A program made the translations under genes and the position numbers. 6,466 bases of DNA, taken from NCBI GenBank assembly GCA_013696365.1, contig JACCYS010000117.1, forward strand, positions 1 to 6,466, given 5' to 3'. The notes under the pieces are model-generated. The model saw only the letters and a program-made list of their open reading frames with translations, was not told the origin of the DNA and ran no database searches. This document shows, one piece after another, positions 1-6,069 of this stretch; position 1 is the stretch's first letter; every line of letters begins with the position of its first letter. Source of the DNA: Nocardioidaceae bacterium (GTDB lineage: Bacteria > Actinomycetota > Actinomycetes > Propionibacteriales > Nocardioidaceae).

Positions 1-2505
1 GCACCCGGGGTCGCCGATCCCGACGGCGTGTTCGACACGTTCACCGGCTGGGCCACCTCGACCGGGCTGGAGCCGTACCCGGCGCAGGTCGAGGCGCTGA
101 TGGAGATCGTCAGCGGCAGCAACGTGATCCTGTCCACCCCCACCGGGTCGGGGAAGTCGCTGGTCGCGACCGGCGCGCACTTCGCCGCGCTCGCCGACGG
201 ACGACGCACCTTCTACACCGCGCCGATCAAGGCGCTGGTGAGTGAGAAGTTCTTCGCGTTGTGCGAGGTGTTCGGGGCTGATCGGGTCGGCATGCTTACC
301 GGCGACGCCAGTGTCAACGCCCGCGCACCGGTCACCTGCTGCACCGCCGAAGTGCTCGCCAATCAGGCGCTGCGCGAGGGCACCGACGCCGACATCGGCC
401 AGGTGGTGATGGACGAGTTCCACTACTACGGCGACCCCGACCGCGGCTGGGCCTGGCAGGTGCCGCTGCTCGAGCTGCCGCAGGCGCAGTTCCTGGCCAT
501 GTCGGCCACCCTCGGCGACGTCACCGTCATCGCCGATGACCTCACCCGCCGCACCGGCCGGGAGACCGCCGTCGTCACCTCGGCAGAGCGGCCGGTGCCG
601 CTGCACCACTACTACGAGCGCACCCCTCTGCAGGACACCCTGACCGACCTGCTGGGGGGCGGGCAGGCACCCATCTACGTCGTGCACTTCACCCAGGCTT
701 CGGCGTTGGAACGTGCCCAGGCGCTGACCAGCATCGGCGTCGCCAGCCGCGAGCAGCGCGACGCGATCGCCGAAGCGATCGGCGGCTTCCGTTTCGCCGC
801 CGGCTTCGGCCGCACGTTGTCGCGGCTGGTTCGCCACGGCATCGGCGTGCACCACGCCGGCATGCTGCCGCGCTACCGACGGCTCGTCGAGACCCTCGCC
901 CAACAGGGGTTGCTGGCGGTCATCTGCGGCACAGACACGCTTGGCGTGGGCATCAACGTGCCGATCCGTACGGTGGTGTTCACCGCCCTCGCCAAGTACG
1001 ACGGGGTACGCCAGCGGCACGTGCAGGTGCGCGAGTTCCACCAGATCGCTGGCCGGGCTGGCCGGGCCGGCTTCGACACCGCCGGCACCGTCGTCGTGCA
1101 GGCGCCCGAGCACGAGGTGGAGAACGCCCGGCTGATCGCCAAGGCCGGCGACGATGTGAAGAAGCAGCGCAAGATCGTGCGGAAGAAGCCGCCGCACGGG
1201 TTCGTCTCGTGGAGCAGCGCGACCCACGACCGGCTGGTGGACTCCGACCCCGAGCCGCTGACCAGCCACTTCCGGGTCAGCCACGCGATGCTGATGCACG
1301 TGATCGCCCGGCCGGGTGACCCATTCGCCGCGATGCGGCACCTGCTGACCGACAACCACGAGCCGCCGGCCGCGCAGCGGCGGCACATCCACACCGCCAT
1401 CGGCGCGTACCGCGCGTTGCTCGCCGGCGGGGTCGTCGATCAGCTGTCGGAGCCGGACGCCGACGGTAGGACGGTGCGGCTGACCGTCGACCTGCCGCCC
1501 GACTTCGCGCTCAACCAGCCGCTGTCCACGTTCGCGTTGGCGGCGCTGGAGCTGCTTGACACCGAGGCGCCGACATACGTTCTGGACACCGTCTCGGTCA
1601 TCGAAGCGACGCTCGACGACCCACGCCAGGTGCTCCGGGCGCAGCAGCACGCGGCCCGCGGCGAGGCGGTCGCGCAGATGAAGGCCGAGGGCATCGAGTA
1701 CGAGGAGCGGATGGAGCTGCTGGACGACGTCACCCACCCCCAGCCGCTGGCCGAGTTGCTGGACGCGGCGTACGAGATGTACCGCAGCGGGCACCCGTGG
1801 GTCGCCGACCACGAGGTGTCGCCCAAGTCGGTGGTGCGCGACATGTGGGAGCGGGCGATGACCTTCGGCGAGTACGTCGCGCTGTACTCGCTGACCCGCT
1901 CGGAGGGTGCGGTGCTGCGCTACCTGGCCGACGCCTACCGGGCGCTGCGCACCGGGGTGCCCGCCGTCGCCCGCACCGAGGAGCTCGACGACGTGGTCGA
2001 GTGGCTGGGTGAGCTGGTACTCCAGACCGACTCCAGCCTGCTGGACGAGTGGGAGCAGTTGACGGCACCGGACGGCGGCGGCGAGGTGGTGGCGGTGCGG
2101 CCGGTCGAGGCGGCCGAGCGGCCGGTGACGGCGAACCCGAGGGCGTTCCGGGTGCTGGTGCGCAACGCGATGTTCCGCCGGGTCGAGCTGGCCGCGAGGC
2201 GCCGGTGGGACGCGCTCGGCGAGCTGGATGCCGACGCCGGCTGGGATGCCGACGCGTGGGAGGCGGCGATGGGGGCGTACTACGACGAGCACGAGTGGCT
2301 GGGCGACAGTGCCGACGCCCGCGGCCCGCACCTGTTGATGGTGACCGAAGAGCCCCCGGCGGACCCCGAGCGGTGGCTGGTGCGGCAGATCTTCGATGAC
2401 CCGGAGAGCCACCACGACTGGGGCATCTCGGCGGTCGTCGACCTCGCCGCGAGTGACGAGGCGGGCGCTGCGGTGGTCGAGGTGACGCGGGTGGACCAGC
2501 TGTGA
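1..2505 (+). CDS. DEAD/DEAH-box helicase with DUF3516 C-terminal region (5' partial)
   Basis: Probable ATP-dependent superfamily 2 nucleic-acid helicase; the substrate is not known. Residues are numbered from the GTG at 28. Visible motifs are Walker A TPTGSGKS (37-44), motif Ia APIKAL (65-70), the Walker B box DEFH (129-132), motif III SAT (159-161), GVHHAGM (273-279), GTDTLGVGINVP (301-312) and motif VI QIAGRAGR (339-346), all intact. The HHAGM and GRAGR motifs resemble Ski2/HelY-type helicases. The remaining ~460 residues match my recollection of the DUF3516 region of a widespread actinobacterial family, ending in a typical VDLAASDEAG segment. The frame is open to base 1, the GTG at 28 has no ribosome binding site, and relatives carry extra residues before this point, so the true start is probably upstream of the window. 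The last bases overlap the next gene. Family identity is secure; cellular role is unknown. Confidence 0.93.
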   Translation, partial: APGVADPDGVFDTFTGWATSTGLEPYPAQVEALMEIVSGSNVILSTPTGSGKSLVATGAHFAALADGRRTFYTAPIKALVSEKFFALCEVFGADRVGMLTGDASVNARAPVTCCTAEVLANQALREGTDADIGQVVMDEFHYYGDPDRGWAWQVPLLELPQAQFLAMSATLGDVTVIADDLTRRTGRETAVVTSAERPVPLHHYYERTPLQDTLTDLLGGGQAPIYVVHFTQASALERAQALTSIGVASREQRDAIAEAIGGFRFAAGFGRTLSRLVRHGIGVHHAGMLPRYRRLVETLAQQGLLAVICGTDTLGVGINVPIRTVVFTALAKYDGVRQRHVQVREFHQIAGRAGRAGFDTAGTVVVQAPEHEVENARLIAKAGDDVKKQRKIVRKKPPHGFVSWSSATHDRLVDSDPEPLTSHFRVSHAMLMHVIARPGDPFAAMRHLLTDNHEPPAAQRRHIHTAIGAYRALLAGGVVDQLSEPDADGRTVRLTVDLPPDFALNQPLSTFALAALELLDTEAPTYVLDTVSVIEATLDDPRQVLRAQQHAARGEAVAQMKAEGIEYEERMELLDDVTHPQPLAELLDAAYEMYRSGHPWVADHEVSPKSVVRDMWERAMTFGEYVALYSLTRSEGAVLRYLADAYRALRTGVPAVARTEELDDVVEWLGELVLQTDSSLLDEWEQLTAPDGGGEVVAVRPVEAAERPVTANPRAFRVLVRNAMFRRVELAARRRWDALGELDADAGWDADAWEAAMGAYYDEHEWLGDSADARGPHLLMVTEEPPADPERWLVRQIFDDPESHHDWGISAVVDLAASDEAGAAVVEVTRVDQL

Positions 2506-3116
2506 GGGGTGAGCACGGCACCGGAGAGCTGGGGCTGCCGCTGCCGACCCCGCTCGTGTCCGCGGCCCGTGCAGCCGCAGCCGACGGCACCGACGAGCGG
2601 CCGGCCGTCATCGCCATCGACGGGCCGGCGGGTGCGGGCAAGACCAGCCTGGCCGGGTTGCTGGCCGACCGGCTCGGGACGGTCGACGCCGCCGCTCCCA
2701 TCATCCACATGGACGACCTGTACCCAGGCTGGGACGGGCTCGCCGGCGCCGTGCCGAGGTTGCTCGAGTGGGTATTGGAGCCGCTGTCGGCGGGCCGGCT
2801 GGCGCGGTGGCAGCGCTACGACTGGAGCGCCGGGGCGTACGCCGAGTGGCATGAGCTCCCCCGCTGGCAGGTGATCATCGTCGAGGGTGTCGCAGCGGGG
2901 TCACGTGCCTGCGCTGCGCACGAGGCACTGCTGGTGTGGGTCGAAGCGAGCCACAACGTACGGATGGAGCGGGGCCTGGCGCGGGACGGCCAGACGTTCG
3001 CCCCGTACTGGGAGTGGTGGGCGGCCCAAGAGCAGGCGCACTTCGCCGCGGAAGCCACCCGGGAGCGGGCCGATCTGTGGTTAGCGACCGACGACGGGCT
3101 CCCCCGCCTGCTCTGA
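2502..3116 (+). CDS. P-loop kinase, uridine-kinase-like family
   Basis: A 204-residue cytoplasmic P-loop NTPase of the kind commonly annotated as uridine kinase or ATP-binding protein in actinobacteria. A phosphate-binding loop GPAGAGKT lies at 41-48. It is followed by HMDDLYPGWDGL (69-80), RYDW (105-108), a strand ending in VEGV (127-130), and the lid-like region RMERGLARDG (154-163). This order fits nucleoside/nucleotide kinases and phosphoribulokinase-like folds, but the substrate cannot be read from the sequence and true uridine kinase activity is unproven. The GTG start overlaps the helicase stop as GTGA, which suggests translational coupling; there is no clear Shine-Dalgarno, and GTG at 2556 is an alternative start still ahead of the P-loop. 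The first ~33 residues are Ala- and Pro-rich and probably disordered. It ends 26 bp from the convergent isocitrate lyase gene. Confidence 0.85.
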   Translation: MRGEHGTGELGLPLPTPLVSAARAAAADGTDERPAVIAIDGPAGAGKTSLAGLLADRLGTVDAAAPIIHMDDLYPGWDGLAGAVPRLLEWVLEPLSAGRLARWQRYDWSAGAYAEWHELPRWQVIIVEGVAAGSRACAAHEALLVWVEASHNVRMERGLARDGQTFAPYWEWWAAQEQAHFAAEATRERADLWLATDDGLPRLL

Positions 3117-3145
3117 CCCCCTCCGAGTTGTCGCTGGTGGGGTCA
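3114..3145. terminator. Inverted repeat joining two convergent stop codons, possible bidirectional terminator
   Basis: TGACCCC (3114-3120) and GGGGTCA (3139-3145) form a perfect 7-bp inverted repeat around an 18-nt loop. Each arm begins or ends with the stop codon of one of the two convergent genes, so the hairpin is equivalent on both transcripts. No T-run follows on either strand, so this is not a classic intrinsic terminator. Actinobacteria often use such tail-less hairpins, which makes termination plausible but unproven. Confidence 0.4.
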
Positions 3146-4432
3146 GGCGAACTGCTCCTCCTCCGTCGACCCCTTGAGCGCCAGGGTCTCCGCGTCGGGG
3201 TTGATCGCGCTGGCGACCAGGTCGAAGTAGCCGGCGCCCACCTCCCGCTGGTGCTTGGTCGCGGTGTACCCGGCCGCCTCCGCCGCGAACTCCCGCTCCT
3301 GCAGCTCGACGTAGGCGCTCATGTCGGTCTCCGCATAGCCCTTGGCCAGCTCGAACATCGAGTAGTTCAACGCATGGAAGCCGGCGAGGGTGATGAACTG
3401 GAACCGGTAGCCCATCGCCGCGAGCTCGCGCTGGAACGTCGCGATCGCACTGTCGTCTAGGTGGGTCTTCCAGTTGAACGACGGCGAGCAGTTGTAGGCG
3501 AGCAGCTGGTCGGGGTGCTCCTTCTTCACCGCCTCGGCGAACAGCCGCGCCGTCTCGAGGTCCGGGGTGCCCGTCTCCATCCACAGCAGGTCCGCGTACG
3601 GCGCGTACGCGATCCCGCGGGCGATGCACGGCTCGATCCCGTTGGACACCCGGTAGAACCCCTCCGCGGTCCGCTCGCCGGTGACGAACTGCTGATCCCG
3701 CTCGTCCACGTCGGCGGTGAGCAGGCTGGCCGCCTGCGCATCGGTACGCGCCACGATGACGGTCGGGACGTCTTGCACGTCGGCCGCCAGCCGAGCGGCG
3801 TTCAGGGTGCCGATGTGCGCCCCGGTCGGGATCAGCACCTTGCCGCCGAGATGGCCGCACTTCTTGGCCGACGACAGCTGGTCCTCCCAGTGCACGCCCG
3901 CCGCGCCGGCCTGGATCATGGCCTTCATCAGCTCGAAGGCATTGAGCGGCCCGCCGAAGCCGGCCTCCGCGTCGGCGAGGATGGGCACGAACCAGTCAGG
4001 GGCGTCGGTTGTCCCCTCGCTCCAGGTGATCTGGTCGGCGCGGGCCAGCGCGTTGTTGATCCGCCGGACGACGGCGGGCACCGAGTTGGCCGGGTACAGG
4101 CTCTGGTCGGGGTAGGTCTGCCCCGCGAGGTTGGCGTCGCCGGCGACCTGCCATCCGGACAGGTAGATCGCCTGCAGACCCGCCCGAACCATCTGCACGG
4201 CCTGACCGCCGGTCATGGCGCCGAGGGCGTGCACGTACTCCTCGTCGTTGACGAGCTGCCACAGCCGCTCGGCGCCGCGGCGCGCGAGGGTGCACTCCTC
4301 CTGCACCGACCCGCGGAGCCGGACGACGTCATGTGCGGTGTACCGGCGCCGCACCCCCGCCCAACGGGGGTCGCTCGCCCAACGGGTCTCGATCTCGTCG
4401 GCCTGGCGCTGCATTTCGTCGGCGGTCGTCAT
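3143..4432 (-). CDS. aceA: Isocitrate lyase
   Basis: Cleaves isocitrate to glyoxylate and succinate, the first step of the glyoxylate shunt used for growth on acetate or fatty acids. The product is 429 residues, close to the 428 of Mycobacterium tuberculosis Icl1. The signature KKCGH lies at 190-194 with catalytic Cys192. Also present are SGWQVAGD (92-99), the metal-binding Asp154 in LADAEAGFGG, His181, Glu286 in WMETGTP, and the substrate loop NCSPSFNW (314-321). All are offset by one from M. tuberculosis numbering, so the active site is complete. The ATG at 4432 is preceded by GGAGGA 11 bases upstream and gives the expected N-terminus. The frame stays open to 5023 but that extension runs antisense into the regulator and is not lyase-like. 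The gene is divergent from a RamB-like regulator, which probably controls it. Confidence 0.97.
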   Translation of the reverse strand: MTTADEMQRQADEIETRWASDPRWAGVRRRYTAHDVVRLRGSVQEECTLARRGAERLWQLVNDEEYVHALGAMTGGQAVQMVRAGLQAIYLSGWQVAGDANLAGQTYPDQSLYPANSVPAVVRRINNALARADQITWSEGTTDAPDWFVPILADAEAGFGGPLNAFELMKAMIQAGAAGVHWEDQLSSAKKCGHLGGKVLIPTGAHIGTLNAARLAADVQDVPTVIVARTDAQAASLLTADVDERDQQFVTGERTAEGFYRVSNGIEPCIARGIAYAPYADLLWMETGTPDLETARLFAEAVKKEHPDQLLAYNCSPSFNWKTHLDDSAIATFQRELAAMGYRFQFITLAGFHALNYSMFELAKGYAETDMSAYVELQEREFAAEAAGYTATKHQREVGAGYFDLVASAINPDAETLALKGSTEEEQFA

Positions 4433-4443
4433 GGGACAGTCAG

Positions 4444-4449
4444 TCCTCC
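4444..4449 (-). promoter_or_regulatory. Ribosome binding site of aceA
   Basis: On the minus strand this reads GGAGGA, 11 bases before the ATG at 4432. It supports that start over the in-frame ATG 18 bases downstream and over any longer form. The distance is slightly longer than usual. A 4-bp stem (GGAC/GTCC, 4443-4446 with 4434-4437) could form between it and the start codon. Confidence 0.65.
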
Positions 4450-4456
4450 AGATTCG

Positions 4457-4466
4457 GTGAAAATTC
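4457..4466 (-). promoter_or_regulatory. Distal RamB-like half-site
   Basis: The minus strand reads GAATTTTCAC, matching the minus-strand GAATTTCACA at 4520-4529 apart from one extra T. Both share the GAA-TTT core of the RamB-like box at 4529-4541. It lies 63 bp from the middle site, about six helical turns, and 25 bp upstream of the aceA start codon. Its role as an operator is inferred from repetition and placement only. Confidence 0.35.
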
Positions 4467-4467
4467 T

Positions 4468-4480
4468 GTGGTGTCACCAC
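4468..4480. promoter_or_regulatory. 13-bp palindrome, possible operator near the aceA promoter
   Basis: GTGGTG-T-CACCAC is a perfect palindrome with 6-bp arms. Its right half contains, on the minus strand, GTGACA (4472-4477), a five-of-six match to a -35 hexamer for aceA. No convincing -10 element was found at 16-18 bp below it without running into the ribosome binding site, so the aceA promoter remains unresolved. A dimeric regulator could bind here. Confidence 0.35.
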
Positions 4481-4497
4481 CATCGGTGCCGCGCAGC

Positions 4498-4515
4498 CCG
4501 GGTCGCACCACCCGG
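4498..4515. repeat. Inverted repeat in the aceA-regulator intergenic region
   Basis: CCGGGT (4498-4503) and ACCCGG (4510-4515) form 6-bp arms around a 6-nt loop. In GC-rich DNA such short repeats arise by chance, but this one sits between the distal half-site and the regulator promoter. It could be a second operator or a hairpin in the aceA leader. Confidence 0.25.
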
Positions 4516-4519
4516 TGTC

Positions 4520-4541
4520 TGTGAAATTCTGGCAAAGTTCA
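4520..4541 (-). promoter_or_regulatory. RamB-like operator: near-consensus box plus tandem half-site
   Basis: The minus strand reads TGAACTTTGCCAG across 4529-4541, matching about 10 of 13 positions of the Corynebacterium glutamicum RamB box ([AG][AG]AACTTTGCAAA, as I recall it). Exactly 11 bp away is GAATTTCACA (4520-4529), giving a one-turn tandem. The pair covers the -35 and spacer of the regulator promoter, a position suited to autorepression. It is also about 90-110 bp upstream of the aceA start codon. Recognition by the neighbouring regulator is inferred. Confidence 0.55.
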
Positions 4542-4549
4542 GCTAGCGT
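4521..4549 (+). promoter_or_regulatory. Leaderless promoter of the RamB-like regulator
   Basis: GTGAAA (4521-4526, four of six -35 bases) and TAGCGT (4544-4549, the actinobacterial TANNNT -10 form) are separated by exactly 17 bp. Seven bases after the -10 comes GTG at 4557, so transcription would begin at or next to the start codon. This explains why none of the candidate starts (4515, 4548, 4557) has a ribosome binding site. Confidence 0.5.
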
Positions 4550-4556
4550 GCCGGTT

Positions 4557-6029
4557 GTGCCGGACTTCTCCGAGCCCACCTTCGACCTGGTCACCCTGGG
4601 CCGCCGGGTGCGCCACACCCGCCGCGCCCAGCAGCTGACGCTCGCCACCCTGGCCGCCCGGGTGGGGACCGCGACGTCGGCGCTGAGCATGATCGAGAAC
4701 GGGCGCCGCGAGCCAAAGCTGTCGCTGCTGCACAAGCTCGCCGACGCGCTCGACGTCCCCGTGGACGAGCTGCTCCGCCCCGAGCCGCCCAGCCGGCGGG
4801 CCGCGCTGGAGATCGCGCTGGAGCGCGAGCGGCGCCATCCCTCGTTCGCGACGCTCGGCCTGCCCCCGCTGCGGCCGGGACCGCGAGTGCCGACCGACGT
4901 GCTCGCGCACGTCGTGGCCCTGCACGAGGAGCTGAGACGACGCGACGAGCGGTTCGCCGCCACCCCGGAGGCCGCTCGGCGAGCCAACGTCGAGCTGCGT
5001 CGGCGCATGCGCGCGCAGGACAATTACTTCCCCGACATCGAAGACGTCGCGGCGCAGGCGCTGGCCGCCATCGGCTACTCCGCCGGTGCGCTGCAGCAGC
5101 GGGCGATCGCCGAGCTGGCGCGGCACTACGGTTTCAGCCTGCACCACGCCGCGGACCTGCCGGACTCGACGAGGTCGGTCAGCGACCTCGCCCGCCGGCG
5201 GATCTATCTGCCACCGCGACCAGCAGGACACGACGAGCGGCACGTGATCTTGCAGACCCTCGGGCACTTCGCCCTGCGCCACACCGACCCGCAGGACTTC
5301 GCCGACTTCCTGCGCCAGCGAGTGGAGGCCAACTACTTCGCCGCCGCGCTGCTCGTACCGGAGCGGACCGCGACACCGTTCCTGCTCGAGGCCAAGCGCG
5401 ACCGGGCATTGTCCATGGAGGACCTGCGCGACATCTTCGCGGTGTCCTACGAGACGGCTGCGCACCGCTTCACCAACCTGGCCACCCGGCACCTCGGGCT
5501 GCGGGTGCACTTCACCCGCACCGACGCGACCGGCACCATCTACAAGGCGTACGAGAACGACGGGCTGCCCTACCCGGCCGACAGCACCGGCGCGATCGAG
5601 GGTCAGCTCGCCTGCCGGCATTTCGCCTCGCGCCGCGTGTTCGGATCCACCGACCGCTACGGGACCTACACCCAGCTGACCGACACTCCGACCGGAACGT
5701 ACTTCTGCACCTCGCACGTGGAGCCGTCCGCCGGCGGCGAGTTTGCGGTCACCGTCGGGGTGCCGTTCGCGCATGCCAAGTGGTTCCGCGGGTCTGAGCC
5801 TGGTCGGCGCCGGCGGTCGACCTGCCCGGCGCCACAGTGCTGCCGGCTGCCCCCGCAGGAACTGGCCAACAGATGGGCAGGACAGGCCTGGCCGTCGGCG
5901 CGCGCACACAGCCACCTGCTGGCGGCCCTGCCGCCCGGTGTGTTCCCGGGCGTCGACAGCACCGACGTCTACGCGTTCCTCGAACGGCACGCCGCCGACG
6001 ACGAGGTCGACGGGCAGAGCGGTCGCTAA
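4557..6029 (+). CDS. RamB/PrpR-like XRE-family transcriptional regulator with ImmA/IrrE-like domain
   Basis: Probable DNA-binding regulator of acetate/glyoxylate metabolism, 490 residues from the GTG at 4557. Residues ~12-75 form an XRE-type helix-turn-helix (SALSMIENGRREPKLSLLHKLADAL). Residues ~150-300 resemble the ImmA/IrrE metallopeptidase-like domain (DUF955). Its zinc motif HExxH reads QTLGH (233-237), so peptidase activity is unlikely, while the following EANYFAAALLVP (257-268) is kept. The C-terminal part resembles the short-chain fatty-acyl regulator domain (DUF2083) with Cys353, Cys384, Cys423, Cys428 and Cys429. In M. tuberculosis PrpR related cysteines are reported to hold an iron-sulfur cluster and the protein responds to acyl-CoA. 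The start at 4557 fits the leaderless promoter; GTG at 4515 would add 14 residues encoded by the promoter itself. Divergence from aceA parallels the icl1 neighbourhood in M. tuberculosis, where a RamB homologue lies close by. Whether it is the true RamB orthologue or a paralogue is uncertain. Confidence 0.85.
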   Translation: MPDFSEPTFDLVTLGRRVRHTRRAQQLTLATLAARVGTATSALSMIENGRREPKLSLLHKLADALDVPVDELLRPEPPSRRAALEIALERERRHPSFATLGLPPLRPGPRVPTDVLAHVVALHEELRRRDERFAATPEAARRANVELRRRMRAQDNYFPDIEDVAAQALAAIGYSAGALQQRAIAELARHYGFSLHHAADLPDSTRSVSDLARRRIYLPPRPAGHDERHVILQTLGHFALRHTDPQDFADFLRQRVEANYFAAALLVPERTATPFLLEAKRDRALSMEDLRDIFAVSYETAAHRFTNLATRHLGLRVHFTRTDATGTIYKAYENDGLPYPADSTGAIEGQLACRHFASRRVFGSTDRYGTYTQLTDTPTGTYFCTSHVEPSAGGEFAVTVGVPFAHAKWFRGSEPGRRRRSTCPAPQCCRLPPQELANRWAGQAWPSARAHSHLLAALPPGVFPGVDSTDVYAFLERHAADDEVDGQSGR

Positions 6030-6055
6030 TCCCGGGCCGCCGGTGGGTCCGTACG

Positions 6056-6061
6056 TACCCT
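6056..6061 (+). promoter_or_regulatory. Candidate -10 element of a leaderless methyltransferase promoter
   Basis: TACCCT fits the actinobacterial TANNNT form and ends 8 bases before the ATG at 6070; no ribosome binding site lies between. No recognisable -35 is present. It overlaps the 8-bp self-complementary GTACGTAC (6051-6058), which might be an operator. The 40-bp gap after the regulator shows no clear terminator. Confidence 0.35.
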
Positions 6062-6069
6062 GGTGTCCC

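Noticed and set aside
1730..2710. A 326-codon minus-strand open frame spanning the helicase-kinase junction
   Set aside because: The product is Pro/Arg/Ala repeats typical of out-of-frame GC-rich DNA, and it is covered by two well-supported genes on the other strand.
4474..4529. A CRP/GlxR-type site (TGTGA-N6-TCACA)
   Set aside because: TGTGA-like and TCAC half-sites occur on both strands but no pair has the required 6-bp spacing.
3461..4546. A 361-codon plus-strand open frame opposite isocitrate lyase
   Set aside because: It lies antisense to a gene with a complete active site and its Arg/Gly/Leu/Val-rich product has no recognisable motifs.
4515..4556. GTG at 4515 as the start of the regulator
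   Set aside because: There is no ribosome binding site, and the 14 extra codons coincide with the -35, operator and -10 elements. GTG at 4557 fits a leaderless transcript better, though 4515 cannot be excluded.
4433..5023. An in-frame N-terminal extension of about 197 residues to isocitrate lyase
   Set aside because: It crosses the promoter region and runs antisense through the regulator's helix-turn-helix. Its Ser/Arg-rich product is not lyase-like, and the ATG at 4432 has a ribosome binding site and yields the standard family length.
6030..6069. A terminator between the regulator and the methyltransferase
   Set aside because: Only a 4-bp GGGT/ACCC stem and the self-complementary GTACGTAC are present, with no T-run, so read-through cannot be ruled out and no terminator is called.
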